Below are positions 34,107-41,605 of a stretch of 64,000 bases of DNA, piece by piece. A model generated the notes under the pieces. The model saw only the letters and a list, made by a program, of their open reading frames with translations. It did no database searches and was not told the origin of the DNA. The position numbers were made by a program, and so were the translations under genes. How positions within the stretch are numbered: the first letter of the stretch is position 1; each line of letters begins with the position of its first letter. The stretch covers positions 32,329 through 96,328 of the forward strand of contig VEQP01000009.1 of NCBI GenBank assembly GCA_018883185.1. The letters are read 5' to 3'. This DNA is from Nevskiaceae bacterium. Its GTDB lineage: Bacteria; Pseudomonadota; Gammaproteobacteria; Steroidobacterales; Steroidobacteraceae.

Positions 34107-35681
34107 CTAGCCCGACAGCGACAAGTACCGCGATGGATGAGCGTGGCCCGGGTGGTCCATCCAGCCCCGCACGCGTCGTGAGATCAGCCGATGCGAGTTG
34201 CCCGCCCACAGCGGAATCAGCGGCACATCGCGCAACAACAAGTTCTCCGCTTCTCCATATCCGGCGTAACGGGCGGCCAAGGTCAGCTGACGCTCTGCAG
34301 CCGTGACCACCCGGTCGAAGGCCGCATTGCGATAGCGGGTCACGTTCTCGGCCGAGTCGGAGACGAAGCGCAGCAGGAAGTTGGATGCCGAGGGCACGAC
34401 GGCGAAGGCGGCATAGCTGAAAAGATCGTAGTCGCCGCGCTGCAGGGCTGCGCTGTAAGCGCGGCCATCGAGGGGCAGCAGCTCCAGATCCACGCCGATG
34501 GGCTTCCACATCGCAGCCACTGCCAGATACATCTTGCGGCCCGTCGGGCTCGTTGGAAAACCGATGCCTAGACGCAGCCGTCCGGCGCCGACGCTTTGGC
34601 GTACCAAGGCGCGCGCCGTGTCGAGTCGCTGCGCCATGGCGGCGGCGCTGTCGGCGGGTTTACGCAAGGCCGGATAGCCCGGGATCCCGGGCGGCAGCAC
34701 GCTGTTCCACGGCTGCTCGCCGAGGCCACGCACCTTGCCAACGAGCACATTGCGGTCGACCGCGAGCGAGAGCGCGCGGCGCAGTTCCGGCTTGTCTAGC
34801 GGCGCGCGGGCGATGTTGATGCCGATGGCGCCGAGCGCGCATTCCGGTGAACTGCGCAGGGCGTTGCCGAGTTCGCGGCGCGCTGCCGCGTAGTTGCCCA
34901 TGTCCTCGATCGAGGCAATGTCCGCCTGTCCAAGTCTGAACAGCCGCAGCCGCGTGCTGTCGTCGTAGCCGGTGAGCCATTCGATGTTCTCGATGGCGAC
35001 TTCGGCTGCCGCATAGAACCGCGGATTGCGCCGCAGCTTCAAATCTTTGGCGCCCGCCGCCCACGACTCGAGCCGATAAGGCCCATTGCTGACGATCAGC
35101 GTAGGCTTTGCCCATTCGCGCCCGTGAACTGCGATCACGTGTTCGGGCACGCAGTAGGCCGTGACGAGATTGACAGGCAATTCCACGTCGGGGTGCTGCA
35201 GGCGGATGACGAGGGTCAACGCATCGGGCGCGCTGACGCCGAGGGTCGAGGGTGGTTTACGGCCGAAGCGCACATCCACCGCGCCCACGATCGAGTCGAG
35301 GCGCGCGGCTTGCGCGGCGCCCGTCTCCGGTTGCAGGTAGCGCCGCAACGTGTAAACGAAATCGCGGGCGGCGAGCGGCTTGCCATCGGACCAACTGAGA
35401 TTGCGTCGCAGGCGGAAGGTCCAGGTGAGTCCATCGGCGCTCGTCGACCACGACTCGGCACACCCTGGCACCACTCGACCTGCGGCATCGGTGACGGCAA
35501 GTCCTGCGAAAAGCTCGGCGGCCATCTCTGCAGTGACCTGACCGGTCGGGCGCTGCGGGTCGAGCGAGGTCAACTCGCTCGAGACCACCCGGCGCAGCAC
35601 GGTGGGAGCCTGCGCGTGAAGCGAAGTGGCCGCACACAGCGAAGCCGCCGAGCCGGCGATGAGAAAGTCCCTGCGTTGCAT
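34107..35681 (-). CDS. Tat-exported solute-binding protein, ABC family 5 (OppA/DppA type)
   Basis: A 524-residue SBP_bac_5 protein. The leader MQRRDFLIAGSAASLCAATSLHAQA has a twin-arginine motif. The mature sequence has the family's strong signatures: LTSLDPQRPTGQVTAEMAAELFAGLAV, LTWTFRLRRNLSWSDGKPLAARDFVYTLRR and INIARAPLDKPELRRALSLAVDRN. These proteins bind peptides, sugars, nickel complexes or other ligands for an ABC importer. No permease or ATPase genes are adjacent. It follows the VOC gene by 5 bases in the same operon, after a nickel/cobalt transporter. Confidence 0.86.
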   Translation of the reverse strand: MQRRDFLIAGSAASLCAATSLHAQAPTVLRRVVSSELTSLDPQRPTGQVTAEMAAELFAGLAVTDAAGRVVPGCAESWSTSADGLTWTFRLRRNLSWSDGKPLAARDFVYTLRRYLQPETGAAQAARLDSIVGAVDVRFGRKPPSTLGVSAPDALTLVIRLQHPDVELPVNLVTAYCVPEHVIAVHGREWAKPTLIVSNGPYRLESWAAGAKDLKLRRNPRFYAAAEVAIENIEWLTGYDDSTRLRLFRLGQADIASIEDMGNYAAARRELGNALRSSPECALGAIGINIARAPLDKPELRRALSLAVDRNVLVGKVRGLGEQPWNSVLPPGIPGYPALRKPADSAAAMAQRLDTARALVRQSVGAGRLRLGIGFPTSPTGRKMYLAVAAMWKPIGVDLELLPLDGRAYSAALQRGDYDLFSYAAFAVVPSASNFLLRFVSDSAENVTRYRNAAFDRVVTAAERQLTLAARYAGYGEAENLLLRDVPLIPLWAGNSHRLISRRVRGWMDHPGHAHPSRYLSLSG

Positions 35682-35686
35682 GGTCC

Positions 35687-36631
35687 TCAGTGCTCGATGA
35701 GCCAGTGGAAAACACCGTGTGGTGCACGGATGATCGCCGTGCGACACACGCTATCACCGATGGACAGTGATTGCGGTGTACTCGCGATCTCGATGCCGGC
35801 GCTGCGGCAGCGCGTCACGAGTGATTCGAGTCCGCTCACCCGCAGGCGCACGCCGATGATACCCCGATTGGGCGCTCGAGCGCGTTCGCGCAAATCGGCG
35901 TAGCTGCCTTCGGGCAGCCCGTAATGAATGATGCCGAGCATCACATCCTCGACCACGCGCCCGTAGTTATTGGCGCGGATATGCAGTGTCTGACTGACGC
36001 CGACCATGCGCGAGAACGATTCGCTCGCGAACTCATAGCGGAAGCCGAGCGGCACGCCGAGCACCTCTTCGTAGAAATGGCGCACCGGCTCGAAATCGCT
36101 CACGGGGCCCGAGCTGCTCTGTACTTCACTGAAGACTCGATCGGTCAGGGTGACGAACTGGGCGGCATCGAGGTTCTGCGGTTCGATGGCCGCGATCATC
36201 ACGCCATCCGGGCCCTTGGCATGGGCTTCGAGAAAGCGCGAACCATCCGGCAGATCGACATGGGCGCCTTCGGAGACCAATTCGAATCCATGGGCTCGCA
36301 GCCGCGCCACGGCGGCGGGGCGGTCCGCAGTGAAGAAGTCGATCATCTTCAACGCATTGCAGGCAACGCCCACGCCGCCCTCGCGGATGATCACGGGCGA
36401 TCCCGGCGAGAACTGCACGAGCCATACGCCGAGTTCCGAGCCCGGCGTGACGAGCCGCATCAGACGTGCGGTCTGACCTGAAACGCCAAACAGCGCGTGA
36501 GTGGCGCCGGCATCGAGTGCAGCGTCACCCACGACCTGCATGCCAATGACATCGACGAACAGTTCCCGTTGGCGGTGCAAGTCCGCCGTGCTGATGATGG
36601 GCCCGTCGATGGATTCGACGCGCCCGCTCAA
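35687..36631 (-). CDS. Two-domain VOC (glyoxalase/dioxygenase-fold) protein
   Basis: The 314-residue protein holds two VOC modules: residues about 8-150 (IDGPIISTADLHRQRELFVDVIGMQVVGD...DGVMIAAIEP) and about 155-312 (TDRVFSEVQSSSGPVSDFEPVRHFYEEVLGVPLGFRY...APHGVFHWLIEH). The duplicated architecture resembles extradiol dioxygenases and hydroxyphenylpyruvate-type enzymes, but the canonical metal-ligand histidine of the first strand is not obvious. It is coupled by ATGA to the upstream NiCoT-type transporter. Substrate unknown. Confidence 0.8.
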   Translation of the reverse strand: MSGRVESIDGPIISTADLHRQRELFVDVIGMQVVGDAALDAGATHALFGVSGQTARLMRLVTPGSELGVWLVQFSPGSPVIIREGGVGVACNALKMIDFFTADRPAAVARLRAHGFELVSEGAHVDLPDGSRFLEAHAKGPDGVMIAAIEPQNLDAAQFVTLTDRVFSEVQSSSGPVSDFEPVRHFYEEVLGVPLGFRYEFASESFSRMVGVSQTLHIRANNYGRVVEDVMLGIIHYGLPEGSYADLRERARAPNRGIIGVRLRVSGLESLVTRCRSAGIEIASTPQSLSIGDSVCRTAIIRAPHGVFHWLIEH

Positions 36632-37434
36632 GCGAGCGGGGCTCGGGCAAGCCGTTTGCCGGCGAGGTAACTCATCAACACCGTGAGCACCACGGCGGCG
36701 CCAAAGTAGAGCTCCTTGCCCTCCGACCAGGCATCGATATCGGGCAGTGTGAGTTTGGCGAACGCAAATGTGGCGATCAGCAGGCTGACGCCGCCGACCG
36801 CAAGGCTCATGACTCGCGAGGCGATGCGCGCCAACTCATCAGCGCGGGCGATCAGGCGCGAAATCCAAATACCGTTGATGCCGTCGGTGACTAGCATGCC
36901 GGCGGTGAACAACGCGCCCAACATCACGGCGTGACCGAGGCCGCCGAATTGCTGGGCGGTAAGCGAGAACAAGGCCGCTTGGCTGATGGTGTCGAACGAC
37001 AGCGCAAACAGCGAACCGACGAAGGCGATCAACCCGGGCGAGCCCGCTCGTCCCAGTCGGCCTAGCAGGCGTGCTTTCAGACCCACCGGCGCCACGATCT
37101 CATCGGCAGGTGCAGTGACGGCAGCGTGAACGTTGGCGATGCCGAGCGCAGCGAGGAAACTGATCGAGATCCACACCCCGCTCGTCTGCAGCCACGCAGG
37201 CGTTTGCCACTGACCGGCCACCAGGCTGACGAACACCGCGATGGCCATGACCACCACGCCGTGACCTAACGAAAACAGTGCTCCGCAATACGGTGCGAAG
37301 GGCTTGCGACTGCGGGCGTTGACCCGCGTCAGCCCGTCGATGGTTGCGAGGTGATCGGCATCGAAACCGTGTTTCACGCCGAGCAGAAAAACGACTGCGG
37401 CCAGAGCCGTCCAACTGGTGGGTAGTGCGTCCAT
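36628..37434 (-). CDS. Nickel/cobalt transporter, NiCoT (HoxN/NixA) type
   Basis: A 268-residue membrane protein with the NiCoT signature HGFDADH in LLGVKHGFDADHLATIDGLTR, and the downstream LGHGVVVM and SLFALSFDTISQAALF motifs of this family. About seven or eight hydrophobic segments are visible. Members import Ni2+ or Co2+ with high affinity. It starts a three-gene operon with the two-domain VOC protein and the lone solute-binding protein. No urease or hydrogenase genes are nearby; glyoxalase I of the VOC superfamily is a nickel enzyme in some bacteria, which offers a possible link. Confidence 0.84.
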   Translation of the reverse strand: MDALPTSWTALAAVVFLLGVKHGFDADHLATIDGLTRVNARSRKPFAPYCGALFSLGHGVVVMAIAVFVSLVAGQWQTPAWLQTSGVWISISFLAALGIANVHAAVTAPADEIVAPVGLKARLLGRLGRAGSPGLIAFVGSLFALSFDTISQAALFSLTAQQFGGLGHAVMLGALFTAGMLVTDGINGIWISRLIARADELARIASRVMSLAVGGVSLLIATFAFAKLTLPDIDAWSEGKELYFGAAVVLTVLMSYLAGKRLARAPLA

Positions 37435-37525
37435 GGGTTCGAAGGGTAGGCAGCCCGCAGGGGATCAGACAAGGGGCAGGCAAAGGAGGTGCAGACGATG
37501 CCCGTACCGCGGTAGGCTGCGGTTC

Positions 37526-40306
37526 ATGGGGGGTATGGGCATGCGGCACTCGCACATCAGCGGCGCGCGACGGACCGCGACTAAACGGACGTGGAGCGCC
37601 GGCATCGCGGCAGCATTGCTCGTCGTGTCCTGCGGCGGTGGCGGCGGCTCACCCAGCGGCTCGACCGCACCACCGACTTCGGGTGGCGCGAGCACTCCGG
37701 TGACCGCATCGCCCATTGAGCAATCGCAGGGTGCGTTGCTGCAGCGGCCGGTTTTTCAGTGCGGCACGTCCGCCGACAACGTGACCGCCGACGCAGCGGC
37801 CAACAGCGTGACCCTATTCGAGAGCGGCCCGGTTCGGCCGTTGGCACTCTCCGCCGACGGCCAGCGCCTGTACGTCGCCAACGCGCCCTCACACTGTCTC
37901 GAGATCTATGCGATCGAGGGCGACACGCTGCGCCTTGCGAGCACCGTGGCGGTGGGACTCGAACCGGTGGCGGTGGCCGAGCGCAACTCGACCGAGGTTT
38001 GGGTGGTCAATCACCTCTCTGACTCGGTGAGCGTAGTGCGTCTTGATGGCACGCCGCGGGTGCTGCGCACGCTGCAGGTCGGCGATGAACCGCGGGATGT
38101 GGTGTTCGCCGGGACCAACCGTGATCGCGCGTTCATCACCGCGGCGTTTCGCGGCCAGAACCGCCCGGGCTTCACCTCCTCGTCGCTGACTACGCCCGGC
38201 ACCGGGCGGGCTGACGTGTGGGTGTTCGAGGCATCACAACTCGATGAATCTTTGAACGGTAAGCCGGTGACCACGCTGACGCTGCCAGCTGATGTGCCGC
38301 GCGCGCTTGCCGTCAGTAACGACGGACGCAGTGTTTACGCGGCGGTGTTCATGTCGGGTAATCGCAGCACCGTGCTGCACCGCGATGCTTTGAACACGCC
38401 AAAGCCTGGACTCTCGACGAGCACGGACGGCGTGCAGGCACCCGGCACGGGCTTGATCGTGCGTTACGACGGCACGGCCTGGCGCGACGAGGCGCGCAAC
38501 GACTGGTCCTCACGGGTCAAGTTCACACTGCCGGACGAGGATCTGTTCGTTATCGATGCGGCCGCGGCGACACCTGCCGTCACGCAACGCATCAGCGGCG
38601 TTGGCACGGTGCTGTTCAATATGGCGGTCGCGCCGGACGGGCGGCTCGTGGTGAGCAACACGGAGTCGTTCAACGAGGTGCGCTTCGAGGGTTCGGGGCG
38701 GCGTGGCAACAGCACGGTGCGCGGACGCATCGCGGAGAGTCGCCTGTCGCTGGTGACGCCGGGATCGACCACGGTGTCGGCCGTGCATCTCAACAAGCAC
38801 GTGAATTTCGCTCTGCCGCAGGGCCAGAGCCTGCCCGCGGCCGACAAGGCGCGCAGCCTGTCGCAACCGACCGCGCTCGCGTTCAGTCCCAATGGCGATA
38901 CGCTTTATGTAGCGGCGTTTGGCTCGGCGAAAGTCGCGGCGCTGCCCACGGCGAGCTTGACGGCGAGCGGGTTCGATCCCGATGCGAGTCGCCATATCGC
39001 GGTGCCGGCAGGCCCTTCGGGCCTAGCACTCAATGCTTCGGGCTCACGGCTGTATGTGTATTCGCGCATCGCACATAGCGTGAGCATCGTCGACACCGCC
39101 CAGCGTAGCGTGCTCGCTACGCGTAATCTTTTTTCGCCCGAGAGCACGGCGGTGAAGACTGGCCGGCAGTTCCTGTACGACGCGAATCTGAGCTCGGCCA
39201 ACGGCTCGGTGTCCTGCGCCAGTTGCCACGTGTTCGGCGATCTCGATCATCTATCTTGGGACCTCGGCAATCCTGACGATGCCACGGAGCTCAACCCGAA
39301 CGCCTACGTTGCCAACAGTCCGCGTACGACGCCGCGCTTTCATCCCCTGAAGGGACCCATGACCACGCAAACCTTGCGTGGTATGCGCGGGCACGGACCG
39401 CTGCACTGGCGCGGCGATCGCACGGGCAGTAACCGACAGGTCGTGCGCGGCGCGGTGGAAACGCTCGAAGAGGCTGCGTTCAAAGAATTCAACGGGGCCT
39501 TCGTCGGCTTGCTCGGACGCGAAACAGTGTTGACGCCGGCGCAGATGCAGGCGTTTACCGATTTCGCGCTGCGCCTTGCGATGCCGCCCAACCCGGTCCG
39601 CGCGCTCGATGGGTCGCTGAGCGCAGACGAGGCCGCCGGGCGCAACATCTACATGAACGTGCCCACGACATTGCTCGGCAGTTGCGACAACTGCCATCGG
39701 CTGCGGCCGGCTGAGGGCAAGTTCGGCACTGGTGGGCTGATGTCCTTCGAAGGCGGGCGGATCAGCGAAAACTTCAAGGTTCCGCAACTGCGCAACGTCT
39801 ACACCAAGGCCGGAATGTTCGGTTTCAGTGCCGACAGCGGAGGCAGCACCGGGGCGCAGATTCGTGGTTTCGGATTCAGCAACGACGGGGCGATCGACAC
39901 CCTGGATAATTTTTTCCGTGACCCGGTGTTTTTCTTTCCGGCCCCCGCGGACCAGAGTCGGCGGCAGGTCATCGCCTTCGTGCTGGCCTTCGACAGTGAC
40001 CTTGCGCCGGTGGTGGGGCAGCAGGTGACTTGGCGCCCGGGCTCACCCGAGGCGGTGGAGTCGCGGCTTGCATTGCTGCGTGGTCAGGCGACAGCACCGG
40101 GCGGTGCGGCTTGCGATCTGATGGCGCGCGGCAACATCAACGGCGTGGCCTACAGCGCTTTGCTGCAAGCCGATGGCACGTGGTCGATGCGGGGCGGCGG
40201 TACGCGCAGCGACTCTGCGCTCAAAGAATTGGCGAGTGCGGCACAGCCCCTTACGTTCACGTGCATGCCGCCCGGCAACGGCCGTCGCGCGGCGCTCGAT
40301 CTTTAG
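37526..40306 (+). CDS. Lipoprotein with YVTN-like beta-propeller and di-heme cytochrome c domain
   Basis: About 926 residues. A lipobox (LLVVSC, C36) followed by a Gly/Ser linker predicts an outer-membrane lipoprotein. Residues about 80-540 contain repeated strands such as RLYVANAPSHCLEIYAIEG, EVWVVNHLSDSVSVVRLDG and TLYVAAFGSAKVAAL, typical of YVTN propellers. The C-terminal third has two heme c sites, CASCH (about 564) and CDNCH (about 719), with KGPMTTQTLRGMRGHGPLHWRGDR as in MauG/cytochrome c peroxidase relatives. It may pass electrons or oxidise a surface substrate. The start could be any of several close ATGs. Divergent from the nickel transporter. Confidence 0.82.
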   Translation: MGGMGMRHSHISGARRTATKRTWSAGIAAALLVVSCGGGGGSPSGSTAPPTSGGASTPVTASPIEQSQGALLQRPVFQCGTSADNVTADAAANSVTLFESGPVRPLALSADGQRLYVANAPSHCLEIYAIEGDTLRLASTVAVGLEPVAVAERNSTEVWVVNHLSDSVSVVRLDGTPRVLRTLQVGDEPRDVVFAGTNRDRAFITAAFRGQNRPGFTSSSLTTPGTGRADVWVFEASQLDESLNGKPVTTLTLPADVPRALAVSNDGRSVYAAVFMSGNRSTVLHRDALNTPKPGLSTSTDGVQAPGTGLIVRYDGTAWRDEARNDWSSRVKFTLPDEDLFVIDAAAATPAVTQRISGVGTVLFNMAVAPDGRLVVSNTESFNEVRFEGSGRRGNSTVRGRIAESRLSLVTPGSTTVSAVHLNKHVNFALPQGQSLPAADKARSLSQPTALAFSPNGDTLYVAAFGSAKVAALPTASLTASGFDPDASRHIAVPAGPSGLALNASGSRLYVYSRIAHSVSIVDTAQRSVLATRNLFSPESTAVKTGRQFLYDANLSSANGSVSCASCHVFGDLDHLSWDLGNPDDATELNPNAYVANSPRTTPRFHPLKGPMTTQTLRGMRGHGPLHWRGDRTGSNRQVVRGAVETLEEAAFKEFNGAFVGLLGRETVLTPAQMQAFTDFALRLAMPPNPVRALDGSLSADEAAGRNIYMNVPTTLLGSCDNCHRLRPAEGKFGTGGLMSFEGGRISENFKVPQLRNVYTKAGMFGFSADSGGSTGAQIRGFGFSNDGAIDTLDNFFRDPVFFFPAPADQSRRQVIAFVLAFDSDLAPVVGQQVTWRPGSPEAVESRLALLRGQATAPGGAACDLMARGNINGVAYSALLQADGTWSMRGGGTRSDSALKELASAAQPLTFTCMPPGNGRRAALDL

Positions 40307-40331
40307 GCGGACCTGTGGCCTCGCGGTGCCG

Positions 40332-40892
40332 CTACGGCGCTGCGGGCCGCGGCGCCTCGAGCAGCTCGAGCAAATACCCGTCCGGGTCCCGCACGTGGAA
40401 CACCTTGCCCCGCATCGGCGAGCCATCGGGTGCTGTTTTCTTTGATGTATAGACCTGCGGTGGTTCGAGAATCCGCACGCCGGCCCGCTGCATCGTCGCA
40501 TGGATCGCATCGGCATCGGCTACGTCGAACACCAGCACTGCATCGCCGCGGCCGGTGCGGTCCGGATCGCGGCGTGCTTCATCGGGCGTCGGCTTGGAGA
40601 ATTCCACGAGGCCGATGCGGCCGCCCGAGCCTGCGGCGCTTTGCATGATGACGAGACGCACGGCGGTGGAAGGGGCATTCAGCGGGAACGGATTGCCCTC
40701 CGGTTTGCGCGGGTTTGCTTGATCCATTTCAACGCGAAAGCCGAGTAGTTCGTAGAAGGCCATTGCGCGTGGTGCACTCTCAACGATCAGAGCGGTGCGC
40801 AGCAACGTCGGTGACTCCGCTGCGGCTGGCCGCAGGGCAGCGGTGAGCAGCAGCACACAACACAATATGAGGCGACAAAGTTTAGAGTTCAT
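40332..40892 (-). CDS. Exported single-domain VOC protein
   Basis: A 186-residue protein with a signal peptide (LCRLILCCVLLLTAALRPAAA) and one VOC module: LLRTALIVESAPRAMAFYELLGFRVEMDQ, a central HATMQRAGVRILEPPQ and KVFHVRDPDGYLLELLEAP. The final DPDGYLLELLE is the classical end of glyoxalase-type domains and includes a likely metal-binding Glu. Periplasmic location is expected. It converges with the cytochrome lipoprotein gene and is divergent from the membrane protein gene 29 bases away. Role unknown. Confidence 0.82.
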   Translation of the reverse strand: MNSKLCRLILCCVLLLTAALRPAAAESPTLLRTALIVESAPRAMAFYELLGFRVEMDQANPRKPEGNPFPLNAPSTAVRLVIMQSAAGSGGRIGLVEFSKPTPDEARRDPDRTGRGDAVLVFDVADADAIHATMQRAGVRILEPPQVYTSKKTAPDGSPMRGKVFHVRDPDGYLLELLEAPRPAAP

Positions 40893-40921
40893 GGGTTCAG
40901 GATAGCGCCGACGGAGGTCGC

Positions 40922-41596
40922 ATGACATACAGCCTGCTGCTCTGGGCGCACGTTCTGGTGATGGGTTACTGGCTCGGCAGCGAACTTGTCATCAATGCGC
41001 TGACACATTACATCGCGCGAACCACCAGTTTGTCGGGCGCCGAGCGCATGCGGCTGTGGGATTTTCTGCTCGATGTCGACCAGCATGTGCGCAATGCCAT
41101 GATCATGTCGGTGCCGCTCGGCTTCTCGCTGGCGGGCATCCTCGGGCTCGCCCCCATCGAGGGCGGGACGATGATCGCGGTGTGGGTGCTGTCGGCCCTC
41201 TGGTTCTGGTTCATGTGGTTGGTCCACTGGCGGCGCAAGACACCCGAGGGCTTGACCCTTGCGCGCTGGGATTGGCGCCTGCGCTACGTGCTGATGGCGC
41301 TGTTCTTCGGCAGTGCCGTGTGGTCGCTGGTGACGGGCTGGCCGTTTGCCGCACCGTGGCTCGCGTGGAAAGTATTGCTGTTCGTCGGCTGTATGGCCTG
41401 CGGCATCGCCGTCCGGTACTACATCCGCGCCGCTTACCGCAGCGCAATACCGGCAATCGCAGCCGATCGGGCGACTTCCGCGGACAATGCCGAGTTCGCA
41501 TTGCTGATGCGGCGCGCGACTTGGGCGCTCGTGGTCCTGTGGGTGCTGTTGTTCACCATCGGCGCCTTGGGGGCTCTCAAGCCGTACTTCGGCTAG
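40922..41596 (+). CDS. Six-helix membrane protein of unknown function
   Basis: A 224-residue protein with six hydrophobic segments (LLLWAHVLVMGYWLGSELVINAL; MIMSVPLGFSLAGILGL; MIAVWVLSALWFWFMWLVHW; YVLMALFFGSAVWSLVTGW; WLAWKVLLFVGCMACGIAVRYYI; ATWALVVLWVLLFTIGALGAL). Conserved-looking histidines on the first helices (AHVLVMGYWLG) recall CopD/DUF2269-type heme- or copper-linked membrane proteins, but I cannot assign the family. It is followed 9 bases later by the Ig/RCC1 lipoprotein gene. Confidence 0.75.
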   Translation: MTYSLLLWAHVLVMGYWLGSELVINALTHYIARTTSLSGAERMRLWDFLLDVDQHVRNAMIMSVPLGFSLAGILGLAPIEGGTMIAVWVLSALWFWFMWLVHWRRKTPEGLTLARWDWRLRYVLMALFFGSAVWSLVTGWPFAAPWLAWKVLLFVGCMACGIAVRYYIRAAYRSAIPAIAADRATSADNAEFALLMRRATWALVVLWVLLFTIGALGALKPYFG

Positions 41597-41605
41597 AATC
41601 GCGGG

